A program made the translations under genes and the position numbers. A stretch of 64,000 nucleotides of DNA, taken from the NCBI GenBank assembly GCA_029706075.1, contig JAINUG010000021.1, forward strand, positions 1,809,318 through 1,873,317. Reading direction: 5' to 3'. This document shows, in pieces, positions 46,838 to 59,355 of the stretch (within the stretch, counting starts at the first letter, position 1; each line of letters starts with the position of its first letter). Origin of the DNA: Aldrovandia affinis. Taxonomy: Eukaryota; Chordata; Actinopteri; Notacanthiformes; Halosauridae. The notes beneath the pieces are model-generated. The model made no database searches. It had not been told where the DNA came from and saw nothing but the letters and a program-made list of their open reading frames with translations.

Positions 46838-47732
46838 TTGTTATGCCTGTTGAACAATATTTTAAAATGTCCCCCTTCCAAAGAAAATAACCATCTCACC
46901 AACATATCCTGTACCATCATCAGCAGAGAAGGATGGGGGTTCATTTATAATCCTTATGGAATGCAATACCAGATATAAACTCTTCCAAAGAGCGGGAAAG
47001 AAGAGGAACCAACCTCAGCCTAAATGAGGAGACCCACAAACTGTTTGCAACAAATGTGTGATGGACTTCCTGTTCACACAGAGCCAATCAGAAATGATTG
47101 ATCAGATGAGTGTAGGGTCCCAGCATACATGAAGAGTTTTCTCACCAGTTTGATGTTATATTTATTTTCACAGCAGCAGGACTCATATATGACAATAAAA
47201 CCTAAATAATCACACCAATACACAGTATGTGCTAGAATATTAAAAACATATGAAAACCAAGGCACCATCAAACCAAAAAAAGAACATATCCAACCAATAA
47301 TTGTGCTGGCAAAGCAATATATACATCAACAAACCAACACACAAGAACCTTGATAGACAGACCATCAAACTGAGATTAAACATAAAACAAATATAAGCGA
47401 ACCAATAGATATTCATTTGGTCATTTCCCCTAAATGGCTTGTTTAAAGTTCAGCAATACTGAACACATGTATCCTACCTGCAAAATATATTTATTTGATT
47501 TAATAAAATAATTAATACCCAGGATACCGATTATCAATTAAATCACCAAATTCACTGATAGGCAGAGCAATCTGGTGGATCAACCTTCATCAAAATATAT
47601 AACTCACAATTCAATTAAAATTAACAGCTGGCTTATTAAGTTACAAGAGCTAGACAAAGACAAAATATTCTACGTCCAATCTACAGACGTAGGTTCAACT
47701 ACCTTAAAATTTAGTTTGTTTTATCTGGGGTA
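46838..47732. other. No gene or repeat recognised
   Basis: AT-rich DNA; nothing identified. Confidence 0.45.
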
Positions 47733-48120
47733 AAATTGACCCTGGACATAATAAATGTCACGATCCTTGATAATAAACACTGTGTTTCTTTCCAAATGTT
47801 ATAAAAAACAAAAAATTAGTACTTAAAGGCAATATAAAGCCCTTCAAACAACAAAAACATATTTTTCTCCATTTTAGGTCAATCAATGAGATTTTATGGT
47901 GATTCGCATATTTTTCTATAGTCACACAACATGAATACTTGATGCATAAGGGGAGGGTGGGGGGAGTCATGTTTCATTTACAGCGCTATTAAGATGGTCA
48001 GCAGAGAGACACTGAGACAATAGCTGAGACATAAACCTGGGCAACACTTTCAATTACAATCATTTTCTGTAGGTTTAAATTGCTGGGGTCAATTTGACCC
48101 CAAACATAAATAATGTTAGT
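47733..48120. repeat. Pair of GGGGTCAA/TTGACCCC palindromic repeats
   Basis: GGGGTCAATTTGACCCC is a perfect 8-bp inverted repeat around one central base near 48086-48102. A decayed version, GGGGTAAAATTGACCCTGG, lies near 47735. Each is followed by ACATAA(TA)AATGT in the same orientation. The two therefore form direct repeats about 350 bases apart, possibly parts of one unidentified element. Confidence 0.45.
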
Positions 48121-51100
48121 TAATTTCAACATAATTGGAGGGTTAATTATTGAATAACTGTCATGAGTTAATTACTGATGTTCTGAAGTGTTATGAACAT
48201 TTTTTATGTTTAACAAATACTAAATCCTAGACATGGAACAACTTTACATGTTGTTACATATATATATAATGTATTGGCTCCCTCACTCCTTAGCCCATAC
48301 ATTAATTTACAATTAGGGGGAAGGCCTAGAGCAAGCCAGGTTCAGACCCCCTTTTCATATTTTTTTTTGGTTTGCTTACTACCACAAGATATCTTTTCAT
48401 GGTCGCCATTGATATGTTCCTCTCGTGTTGAGAATTGTGGTGATAGCAAACATCGATAGGGCCTGGGGAAGGCAGCTTAGTTTATACAGAGATGTTGGTT
48501 GAGCTGATATTTTGAGAAACATAATATGCTCAGGCAAATATAATTACTACCAGGTGACAAGGCTAATCACACCATGTTGACCTCCGCTTTCAATCTGGTG
48601 GGCCATGATTATGTTCTCCCTTATCCATAATTTCCAGCTCATAGGTAGAACCCTGAAATTGTGGTGTGTGACATAAGCTTGTAAATTTGGTGTGCTGATC
48701 TACTATGGACTACACTGTCTGCCAAAGCTACATACCTTAGTACCCTACTTTAATACACAAAGTAAAAAACCTGTCAATGATGTTTGGCACCACATTTGTT
48801 TTGGGTTAGGCTGAGCCACATTCTGTTTGTCTGCGCAAGATGACCAAAATGCATCTCCCCAACAATCCCCAATCATAAAACCGGGGCCCAACGCGTGACA
48901 AGGTATTCAGTCAGGGACAAAGACATACATTACCAAAAGAGATGGCTTCATAGCCTCAAAAGCTTGAACGACGTAAATGATATGTCTGTTAAAAAATAAT
49001 GGCAATAAAAGAAAACCCAGCTAGTTATTTAATGAGTAAAAATAATGAAACTTTGTAGCTCTCTAATGATGTATATGTTAATGCTTGTAAATGGCTGAAA
49101 CTGTACACGTGTGTAAGGAAGAGAGAGCCCTCCCTTCATTATCGCGGTGGAGGAACTTATCACCATCCATCATGTTTAATTTGAGTTGCAGCCAGCCCAC
49201 CCCCGCCTGCTCAATATCCATCACATTACAGCCATCCGATATATGCAGGCAGAGAGAGCCTGAGATAAAATACAGGCACATGGACACCTACTAATCTGTC
49301 CAGAAAGCAAATCCAATAGAGATAAGCTTTGTTAATTAAACAGGATCTAGATTAAGGACTCACAGGCAATGGTCTATACAATTTTGACTGCTGACCTTTT
49401 AGGAGTTTGACAGTTGCAGCATATTCACATACAGGCATTGTGATCCAAGGTGTATCACCTCCTGTTGGATGGTACATTTTTACACATGTAACACTGTCAA
49501 AAAATGCCATTGATTATGTTTTGCAAGGCATTGCAGATGTATATATTTTAAATAAAACAGGATAAGAAAATAAAAACCTTTTCCCACAGTTTATCTATTT
49601 TTTTTTCAAAACTTTATCGGTTAAGTGCCATACAACAGGAGGTGACAACAACAACAAGAAAGAGAAACAACAAGAACAATATGTCTTTTTGGCCTCCACA
49701 ACCTCATTGATGGTAATTTATGAGACTTTCACTTACGAGCATTCAGTGAAAATTGTGCATTTCGCTCTAATTATGTAATGGGTTATTTTCGATGGATAGA
49801 GCTATTCTAATTCCGCAGGGAGATTGATTTATTCTACGCAGTATCTACGCTAATAAATGAAGACACGATGGTAAGTGCAGTTCTGTTTTGGTAAATGACG
49901 GATCATAAACCACAAAGCTGTCGGCAGGGGCTGGCTTTAACTCTGGAGTTTATGCTTCTGACTGCTCTGCAGTGACTCTCCTTGTGTCTGCAGCACACCC
50001 TCTGTGCTTTTCTGAGGGCAGAGTAATGTCTCATCAGCTCAGCCTCTTTCTTCCCACTGCAGACCGGATCAGCAGCTGCAGTCATACAGATACACAGAAT
50101 GGGCCTCATTACTCATCTTACTCAGGTAGATCTGCATCAGCATTCAGGATAATCCATCTCCGCAGACACATAAACAATCACAGTAATAACACTGATAATC
50201 AGTCAGCATGTGCTTATTCTCTGAGGTAAAAATGAAGAATAATCAGAGCATCAAAGGTACTTTTTTTCTGTGAGCGGTCTCACATTAAAAACTGTGCGAG
50301 GATACAAAAAGACGTTCATCCGTAGATCACAGCGATGCTTGTTCTCCCAGCCTCCCATCCAGACGGGCGCAGTCAGAGCAATAGGGCAATAGGCTGACTC
50401 CTGAAATCTCAGGATCTCATTTCCAGTCACTCTCCGAAAGCAAGACATGCTGTTTTTCAGGTTTTTCCCTACATTTCTGGGCCCATGCCACCTGGCACAT
50501 AAACAGCACAGTTATCAATCTCAGAACTGAGGCAGAAAGAAGTACCTCTGCAGTACACCCACAGCAGGAAAGCATGCCTTGACAGAAAGGTCATGTCCAC
50601 CGTTGTTTAAAAATCTAAACATCAATAATTATTTAGGATCTTTTATTAATACTAGACTTGATAAGAGAGATGATATTCTGCCAAAATAATGTAAATAAAC
50701 ATTATTTAGCATCTGCTAAATATTTCATGTTCATGTACCTGAGCAGTGAACTATAATGCTGAAAGGGAGGCCTTACAATATTTGCTTGTGATATTTAAAA
50801 TAGCAAATGAAAAGCAGAGGTATAACCATTTAAATACCACCCAAGAGTGTCATAAGGCAAATCAGTGCTGACATTATGTGTCACAGAATAGCAACATGGA
50901 TTTCCAAGGAAGGCACTCTCGGGTGGCATTTGAATGCCATGTGAACAGTCTGCAAATATCTTCCCAAGGGCTGGCAGGTACTGTATCCCCAATCTACAAA
51001 TATGTTTTCTGAACTTTTCTGCAGCAAAGTTAAAGAACAGATTTATTCTCTGCTAGATTTCCTACAGGGAGTCAATCAAATTGTGAGAATGAGAGGAAGG

Positions 51101-51742
51101 GGTGGGGATGTAGGCCATAGAGACAAAAGCTCTCTTCACTCAGTCCTTTGGTTATTTTCCTATTGCCATGATGTGGGACCTGTCATTGTCATACCAGGAC
51201 CTGCCACTTGTGGGGCATGGATGCGTGGGAAGTGAAGAGATTGATGTCTTCCTGCAATATCAATCAGACCTCTGTTGCAAATTCCTCTTTTTTTTTGCAT
51301 TTTAGTCTGTTTTCATTCAGTAGATCATAAACACAAGGAGCTGACGGCTCTTCATTAGGCCCTCTCAGAATGAAACTGAACGAGGCTCTTACAATTTATT
51401 TGAAGCCATCCATCACCATCAACTGTGGTAACAGAACCAAAATATACCTATTCACTCTTTCACTAAATATTGCAGACAAGCTTCGTTTCAGACAAGATCC
51501 GTTTTATAACCACTAAATAGGAAATCCATAAACAGTTTCAGGTGCCTATATAAAGGTTTATCACAATGTTTAAACTGATGAAAATGCAGATACCCTTCAC
51601 CCTTTTGTCATTTCTAGTTGACAGTGCTGTTTGAATGCTTGGTATTCCTGCATATATCACTTAGGTCAGGGTTGTTTTTGTTGGCCCATCTTCCATCCAA
51701 GGGAAGATATAATAAGTTGAAAAAAAGATTCTGACAGCTATA
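48121..51742. other. No gene recognised; possible conserved non-coding DNA
   Basis: 3.6 kb without repeats I can name. The parts at 49080-49300 and 49720-49870 have mixed composition, TAATTA-type sites and no simple sequence. That is the look of conserved non-coding elements, but only a comparison could show conservation. Confidence 0.3.
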
Positions 51743-52230
51743 TGTGGCAGGATCAGGGATGTGGGGTTTCCACATAGCTATGATCAATAACAAAACCTCA
51801 CATATAAAGGAGAAATTCAAAACAAACATGTTTTTATTTGGGGAAACTAACAAGGAAGGGGGGGGAGAAATGTAATCCACATCCAATCCACAATCTTTAC
51901 TCATTGCCAAAATTTACTCTGTTTAGTGCAGATTACTCCATAATCCAATAGTCGGTTTCCAAGTTGGGGTTCTCAAATGTTCGATGGCCGGTACACAAAA
52001 CAGGTTTTCAAAACAATCCAGGTCGTATCCAGTAATCCACATTCGCTTTTTAACACTCACTCTCTTCAATGCATTTCCCTCATGTTACTTTGCACCAAAC
52101 AGCTGTTGACGCAGTACTTTTATTTCCCGCTCAGGTAAAGAAGCATCATGTGTATCTCTTATGCTCACAACCCCAATCAAGGCACAGGGGTGGAGTCAGC
52201 ATGCCGCCACGTACTGCCCCTCAATTACCA
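51743..52230 (-). mobile_element. LTR-like repeat, copy 2 of 2
   Basis: It shares the ordered blocks of the copy at 4185-4659 on the same strand: GGGGCAGTAC, GACTCCACCCC, GGGAAATAAAA, TGAAAACCTGTTTTGTGTAC, an A/T-rich CCAAATAAAAAC and a terminal GCCACA. The two copies are strongly diverged between blocks. No target duplication was found, so the limits are approximate. Confidence 0.5.
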
Positions 52231-53689
52231 TCCCCCGGACTTCTTTCAGCTGGTTGAAGGAAGTGCTTTAGTGAGTGGCCATTATACCTTTTTAGAGCAA
52301 CCTCTTTCATATATACTTCATAAAGTATTCCTTCTTTGATAGAGATATGGGGACTAATTCACAAAATGGTAATAAACCCATTTCATATCAGTACTATTGT
52401 TTTTGAGTTTGTATTTGTGCTTGAGTTTGTGAACAAAATGTTATTAACAACTTCCATGGTTCTTGTTTTGTTGTTATCTTAGAAATTGTGCTGGTACTTA
52501 ATGCAAGGAAAAGAGCCTTGTTTAATATATATATATTTTTAATGATACACCAATATTAAAACAATAATATTTTTTCCAAATCTCTTTACATTGCAAGGAG
52601 AGTACAGGTTAAAGATGTATAAATACATTAGCTATTGTATTATTTGTTGATTTAAAGGTAGTTCCCTGTATGGAAATATAAATATGTCATTTGCCTTTTG
52701 GCCTTTTTAATTTGCGTTTTCTTGAAATATTTTGTTTAAATTTGATAGGGAAGACTTATACATATAGTCTAAATACAGCATGTGTTGAGCTGAAGCAGCA
52801 GGCAACTCTTGGCTTCTTTTGTATTGTTTACACCATCTGTACAATGGTGACGTTTTTGCTGTAAAAAGGCAGTAAGCAGTCTGTACAAACAGAGTTAAAA
52901 AGCCAAAAGGAATTGTGTTTAGATTTAGGGAACATAGTACACCCAGTTGTGGAAGTGTAAATCAGAAGGATGATGGAATTAAACTAACAAGGTTGGGTAC
53001 TGACATTTTTAATGGATTTTTCAGAAGCACCCAGAAGGCAATTTTTCCTTAGCATGCCACTTCCACTCCCTGCTATGTCAGTAACACCAGCTCTGAGGCT
53101 GTAACCTTGAGCATCTGTTGTCACAACAGAGAGCTGGGCAGAGCTGTGAGACAATGGGTCGCCCCAAAGTGGCAACACTCTGACCCTTAATTCTTGACTT
53201 CATCTTACTGCTACCATGCCAGCTGGCAAAGCCTTCTTTTCAAACACTATCTCTACACTTACAGTACCCAAAAGGTAACCCTGCCATTGGCATAGCTCAT
53301 GCCAATGTCTAATCATGAGTAGATAGGGCTTATGTAAAATCTATAGTCGCTAATTTAACACATGAAAAATGGACACATTCTCTAAAAGTGCAATTCTAAT
53401 GAAACCGAAAACCTTTTGTTGGATGGTACAAAGAAAAGGCCTGCACATTGAACACACCAATATATTGTATATATGCAGCAGAACATGGACTGCACATTCC
53501 ACATAAAATTATATGTTTGAAATGCACTTTCCTCCCAAGCAGGACTACAATTCACACAGTGAATACTGATGAGGTAATTCGGCCCTGCCTTGTAGGATCC
53601 CATTTCAACATACAGTAGGCCAATACTGTAAGAGCAGAAACACACAACTCATGCAACGAATAAAACCAGAGAGCAATCATCATTTCATC
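52231..53689. other. No gene or repeat recognised
   Basis: AT-rich DNA with chance frames only. Confidence 0.45.
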
Positions 53690-54065
53690 TTCTGTTCCTT
53701 TCTCCTCTGTTCCTTTCTCCTTTTATCGCCAGCACCTCATTCTCTCTCACCAGCCTCAAATGAGAGGCCTTGTGGAGACAGGCGCGAGAGACAAGTTCTC
53801 TGAACAGCGGCGGAACCAACAGAGCGCTACCTCCACGAATTTAGCCGTAAACGACGCTAATTTGTGAAGAGCTGTGAAAGGATACAGCTAGCAATATCAG
53901 ACGTTTGAGTTAGAAGCGGCCAGCTCCCTTCCTCAACAGGGAGACTTCACTTTAACCATGAACAGTTGCAAGACACCGGAAGGAAACATCGGACTCGCTG
54001 AAGACATTGCGACCTTCAGAACCCGACATGCATCGAACCCCGCCGACCGCGGAGCAAATGAAAGA
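53690..54065 (+). CDS. Candidate first exon of an unrecognised gene (5' UTR plus 36 codons)
   Basis: From about 53780 the sequence is unusually CpG-rich for this window: I count roughly twenty CpGs in about 270 bases, including a CGCCGACCGCGG cluster. An ATG at 53958-53960 has A at -3 and opens a frame MNSCKTPEGNIGLAEDIATF, then RTRHASNPADRGANER. After AGA (ending 54065) comes GTAAGG, a fair splice donor. Unspliced, the frame would stop at 54075-54077. A pyrimidine-rich CCTTTCTCC stretch lies upstream (53690-53730) and no TATA box is evident. I do not recognise the peptide. A CpG-island-type promoter with a coding first exon and a long intron is the simplest reading. A non-coding transcript start, or a chance frame, is possible. 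Confidence 0.4.
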
Positions 54066-54419
54066 GTAAGGCTGTAGCATCTGGGCATGGCATAGCATAG
54101 GTTAGCAATGGACAGTTTATATTCATGACTGAATGTACAAACTGTTTTAAAATGTATCATTGTTCAATGGTGTTTACCATTGTTTTTTGTAGCTGGCATA
54201 GCTGATCATTGACTACCTGTGTTAGTAGTAAAACTACACATAGACCCAGGTCTTGCATGTATTCTTATCTACTAACCCGGTACATAGCCCAACATTCTGA
54301 TCCCAACACACACAATAACTCCACAGTTATTCTGGTGTGCGCAGTAAGTGCCATCTTTCCTTTGGCCTTGGTTACAAACTAGATTTCAACTTCTCTCCAT
54401 CTTTCCTCTTTGGTGTTAA
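54066..54419. other. No feature recognised
   Basis: AT-rich DNA; would be the start of an intron if the exon candidate is real. Confidence 0.4.
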
Positions 54420-54575
54420 TGCACACGTGCTTAAAGCATGCACGCATGCACATGCACGCAACCCATGCACATGTGAGAGAACACACACATATATGCACGG
54501 CCACATGCCTCAGAAAGCTTGCGCACAAATGCGTCTCACACACACACATGCACACACACATGCATTCACACACAG
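54420..54575. repeat. Degenerate CA/GCACA-rich simple sequence
   Basis: Interspersed CACACA, GCACGC and CATGCA motifs over about 150 bases. It generates His/Cys-rich frames on both strands that are not genes. Confidence 0.8.
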
Positions 54576-55071
54576 ATACTTGTTGTTCATTAATGTATTG
54601 AGTTATGCTTTGCTAGTTTGATACTTTATGTGCAATAAATGTCATATTTTATTTTTCTTACAAGGTTGTCTGTCTTAATGTTACACTTGTATTGAATTGA
54701 GCCAATCTCTGCTAATTAGAACTCCCTGATGCCTTCAACCCTTTGGTTAGGTCATCAACATTATTAATTTGGTATTAACTAAATATTGTAGCGATCCTGG
54801 TGGGTCACTGCATGTAAATGAATATGCGGGGCATTGTGCGGGAACACTGTTGTATGTTTGTTTGTTCCCCCCTGTGTTGATTAGATTTATGTTTGTTAAA
54901 CCATGTTGTGTGTGTTCTTATTTAGGGTAGTCGCCTGAAATTCTGTGTTAAAACTGTTCATTCATCGACTGAAGAGTACTTCCTGTGTGACGTACTAGCT
55001 AGTTGAAGAGGCGCACCCGGCGTGTCCTTTTAAGGTCGCACACGGCGTGTCCTTGTTGCACCCCACCACGC
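54576..55071. other. No confident feature
   Basis: The segment from TGTAGCGATCC at 54788 looks like the start of an LTR, but no closing end or target duplication was seen. CGGCGTGTCCTT occurs twice near 55019 and 55043. Confidence 0.35.
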
Positions 55072-55770
55072 ATGTTGTGGCCTGCCGGCCTGTGCCATCA
55101 AGCCACTGCAACTAGTCCAGAATGCTGCCGCTCGTCTGGTGTTCAACCAGCCAAAGTTCATCCACGTTACCCCTCTACTCTCCTCTCTGCACTGGCTCCC
55201 CACCGCAGCACGCATCAGATTCAAATCACTGGTGCTTGCTTTTCAAGCGGCTAGAGGTACTGCTCTCCCATACCTCCAGTCACTCATCACTCCCTATACC
55301 CCAGCCAGACCCCTCCGCTCAGCCTCCTCTGGCAAACTGACTGCTCCATCCCTCCGGGCGCCTGGCAGCCCCTCCTCGCAGTCTCGTCTCTTCTCTGTCC
55401 TGACCCCTTGCTGGTGGAACGACCTTCCGCAATCGGTCAGGACCACGGAATCACTTGCGATGTTCCGCAAGAGACTCAAAACCCACCTTTTCAGACTCCA
55501 CTACCACTGAATTCTGTACACCTAGCTAATTGTCATTACCACTGCCTACTTGCTCAACACTATATACCCCTGCTTACTCCATTTAATAATTTAAAAAAAA
55601 TTACAGGTAACGTACCAGTGTTACAGGTAAGGTACGCAGCTGCCTGCAATGATGTCTATTGTTGTATTACTGCACTGATCTCTTGCGCAAACTATGATTG
55701 TTCCTACTATGTATTTATGCACATCTGGATAAGAGCATCTGCTAAATGCTTAAAATGTAATGTATGTAAT
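55072..55770 (+). mobile_element. 5'-truncated L2-type LINE, copy 2
   Basis: Coding sequence for the end of the reverse-transcriptase protein is readable from about 55078: GLPACAIKPLQLVQNAAARL, FIHVTPLLSSLHWLPTAA, LITPYTPARPLRS, WWNDLPQSVRTTESLAMFRK, RLKTHLFRLHYH, stop at 55508-55510. The GLPAC.IK.LQ.VQNAAARL and SLHWLP motifs are typical of L2/CR1-group ORF2 C-termini. Unlike copy 1 the frame here stays open to its natural stop. The 3' UTR and tail follow, with the AAGTCGCTC part of the tail missing near 55722. The catalytic domains were lost by 5' truncation. Confidence 0.88.
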
Positions 55771-57102
55771 AGGACATGACTTCTTTCGCAACTCCCTTTT
55801 TGCTCCAAAATTATCATGTTGTTCTCATGTTTTTTTGATAAGGGAAAACCCTTGCAAGGATCTCTTCTACCAATGAGGCCTATTGGTCTTTCCGTGTTCC
55901 TTGTCAAAGCACAGTGGGAAGGGGTTAAATCACCACAGTCTGTCTTGGAAAAACAGTATTTTCAAGGTACTGTCTTCAACAATCCTAACCAAAACATTTC
56001 CTGTAAGAAGTGGATAGTGATAACAGGACAGGATCTGCACTTAGCCATATAATTTATCTGCACAGCAGAATCTACATCAAAAGTAAAAATGAATCAGCTC
56101 GTATGATGTGCTATCAACAGGAGCCAAAACTCTGCTGTCACCCTGCTGCCCTTAAGTCTTCTCAGTGGTAGATAATGTAATAACAATGTTTGTGATTATC
56201 ATTGTGGGTGCAGAGGGCTAAGTATGCATGAACTTACACCCCCTTGAGATCACTGGCTCTGACTGCTGGCAGACGTCATTTAGCTTTGTTTTATATTGAG
56301 CATTTTAAAGGGTAAAATGCAATCAAAGTTATTTTTAATGAGATCTTCTTCCATTTGGGATGGGACACAATCGGCGCCAGGTTTGCCAGCATGGAGTAAA
56401 TAATAGGCAAGTTAATAAGCTGCTCATAAAAAGGGAATAGAAAGAGGGATTAAATGCTTCATTAATTTCCATGATATTGCATGCTTCCTTTACTGAGGAA
56501 CAAGAAAGTGGGAGGGTGGACTGACTATTTCAAGCAATTCTGTGCCTTGAATGTAGACACTACTCAAGCATACATGCATGCATACCTAGCCCTCTGCACC
56601 TATAATTTAGGTTTTTGCCCAAACCCTTACACACGTTCATTCATTTAAAAGAAGTTTAAGGTGAAAAAGAAACAAACGAAATAAGCCCAATTGTTACTGA
56701 ATATTCCTATTTTGTGGTAAAGTTTTGATGCGTCAATACATGCAGCAGCTGAATTGGCACACACATGCAAACACACTGACACACACATAGCCCGCACCCC
56801 TGCCCCTTCCTGATATCACTCTAACAGAGTTTCAAAGCAAGCCTGTGGCATGGATGCAGGCTAGTAGTTTTGCCAGTAAAGCACAAACCATGTTAAAAAC
56901 CTCATGAGCTAAATATAGAAATGTGCAAATACCCAACCAAACATTATTATGCTACCCTACCTGATATACTACCTTGTTGTCAGTTCTGACATATCACATG
57001 CCACTGTAGCATTTATTTTTCATCGTATTTATCTTGATACAATTTTTTAATGAAAATATCACATTTATATTGAACTACATTAATAGTCATTTTTAGTTAA
57101 CA
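55771..57102. other. No gene recognised; possible conserved non-coding DNA
   Basis: Single-copy-looking DNA. The part at 56100-56510 has even composition and no simple sequence and could be a regulatory element, which cannot be told from one sequence. Confidence 0.3.
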
Positions 57103-57104
57103 TA

Positions 57105-57657
57105 CACTACCGTTCAAAAGTTTGGGGTCACCTGCTGGAAACTATTTTTATCTCATAATTGACAATGCTTTACACCGTATACATTTCTGTAAATACTTTA
57201 AAATGACAAAAAACACATGTAACAATGAACAAAATGAACATCAAAGAAATGTTCAAGAAAATTATATTGAAAATTGAATCTTGGATTCCTCAAAATAGTC
57301 ACCCTTTGGCGTGAGAATAGCCTCACAAACAGTGGCCATTCGGTTAATAAGTTTTAGCAGGAAATCACCCGACATGTTTTCCCAGCTATCCTGCAGCAAT
57401 TCCCAGAGAAACTTGTGGGTTGCTTTGCTTTGACTCTTCCTTTCCAGTTTGTCCCATACAAGTTCTATGGGATTGAGGTCTGGACACTGGGCAGGCCAGG
57501 TCTTTAGTTTGAGTTGTTGTTCACATTCCTCCTTCACCAGATAGTTCTTGTACAACTTCAAGGTGTGTTTTGGGTCGTTATCTTGCTGAAGAATGAAGGA
57601 GTGCCCGATTAGCCATAGTCCAGATGGAAGGTGACCCCAAACTTTTGAACGGTAGTG
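57105..57657 (-). mobile_element. Tc1/mariner deletion derivative, copy 2 (DD38E-like)
   Basis: Same ends (CACTACCGTTCAAAAGTTTG), same internal deletion and same length to within one base as the copy at 16505-17058. TA flanks lie at 57103-57104 and 57658-57659. By eye I count seven substitutions and one single-base indel between the copies, about 98-99% identity. The transposase remnant keeps QQDND and CPDLNPIELVW with the same 38-residue Asp-Glu spacing and no stop before its natural end near 57262. Amino-acid differences between copies include C/Y, E/K and Q/K. Confidence 0.92.
57262..57657 (-). pseudogene. Tc1-type transposase C-terminal fragment, copy 2
   Basis: The uninterrupted minus frame covers the second Asp and the Glu of the DDE site, then HKFLWELLQDSWENMSGDFL to the stop. 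The first Asp and the DNA-binding domains were removed by the same deletion as in copy 1, so it cannot act as a transposase. Confidence 0.85.
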
Positions 57658-57659
57658 TA

Positions 57660-59239
57660 TACAATGACAACACTTGTTTTAATTACTAGGCTAGGTCTAT
57701 AAGCTGCTCTGGTTGCTAAAAAAATAAATGTTATTTGTAAAAAGTCATGTTCAAATAGAAACATTGTTGATAGTTAGTTTTTTTTCATTTGAGCCTGAAA
57801 AACAGGAATAGCTATTAAGTCATATAGCCAGCAGTTCTAGTTCATAGTTCAATATATAATACTATATATAATTAATAATAAATTAATATGTTTTTGTGGA
57901 TTTTGTGCATTTAGATCATATTCAACGGTTTAATAGCCTTTCAACTGCTGTTGGCTGGATAGGATAAAAATATGCATATTCTAATTTGATTATATGTATA
58001 TTACTCAATTTACGAACCTGCACATGGCACAGAATATCATTCTGAATGCCTAATAAACCAAGAGATGATCAACAGCACACAAAACCCACAGACACATTGA
58101 AATGAATACTTTCTGCATATTTGGTCTGGATTATGCCTGTAAAGCAGGGTGATGTTGGGTGGAAGAGCTGTGTAACAGATATTTTGGTGATGTCACAGCA
58201 GTGTGGAGTAACAGAAAATGGTTTGGTTCACATGTTTGGCAAGTAAGCGCTTTACCTCCTTATTACCTTATCACCATAATATGTAATATTTTCTGTAATG
58301 ACTTTTAAGACTAACTAAATTGTCATCCTTTTCATCTAGCGCTACATTCCCAGCAATTTGTAGCTTTCATAACATGGCTTAACACAGCAACCAATATAGA
58401 GTAGGCTGCTTGAAATTGTACTTGACAACATAATCACTAAGGTAACATTGTGATGTCATTTTGGTATCTGGAGTTCCTTGAGTGGAGTGCTAATTACTCT
58501 GGCAGAGTGCACCCCCACCTGGCACCTCCCATTGATGTTATTTTCAAGCATATTTAGGATAAAACACTTGTCCTTTTAAATTATTCACCCCATGAAAGGT
58601 CAAATATTAAGTGCCCATGTCTTAAAGTGCTTTGCCTTATTTTTCATACCACTCATCCATTCTCCCTAATAATAATATATCATGTATACAGTAATGTTTG
58701 TTTTCTTAGCACAGAGTGTACAATGTAAAAGTATCCATTATATTTAATATTTTAATACAGGATGAATTTTCCAGGTTAAATTTGGCCTTGAGATTATAAT
58801 TCATTTTTACATGGAAACAAGATGAAAAGTGGGCTTTTGAGAATGTTTGATGAATGTCCCATGTTTGTTCTGTTCACATTAGTCACATACTATTATCAAA
58901 AGGGAAATGGTATTGAGAGAAGACAATGATAGCAGGGTAGGGCAGCAGTTTACATTTCAAAAGATGCCCAATGCCACTGCCAGAGTTGGAGTGAACATTG
59001 AAACTGAAGAGAATGCCTTATAAAAAGCAATTATAAGAATGGATATATGATAGTTTGAGGCTGCTAATATGTTCCATTGGTTAAATGTTTATTTTTGTTT
59101 TTAAACTTTTATATTAATATTATGATTCTGAATATATGTTTCACCAATATTATAAAGGTAGTACTGGCAGTGATTGATTGATTGGGTGGCATACCTTCCA
59201 AATAGACAATGACAAATGTTTATCCCTTTAGTACCTCTA
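57660..59239. other. No gene or repeat recognised
   Basis: AT-rich DNA with chance frames only. Confidence 0.45.
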
Positions 59240-59355
59240 TTAAAAGTGTCTAATTAAGAACAACTAAGAGCTCATTACAATTCAGAGGTGCAATTATGGT
59301 TGGAACAAAAACCAGCATACACAATGGGTCCCCAGGAGCAAGTTTGGGAACCACT
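59240..59355. mobile_element. End fragment of an hAT element (family of 6457-6975)
   Basis: Read inverted, it begins AGTGGTTCCCAAACTTGCTC, then CATTGTGTATGCTGGTTTTT, TTCCAACCATAATTGCA and CCTCTGAATTGTAA. These words occur in the same order from the left end of the element at 6457. The other end was not found, so this is a truncated copy. Confidence 0.8.

Noticed and set aside
54788-55071. Possible LTR beginning TGTAGCGATCC before the L2 copy
   Set aside because: No closing inverted end or target duplication could be found; it may be a truncated piece but the support is too thin.
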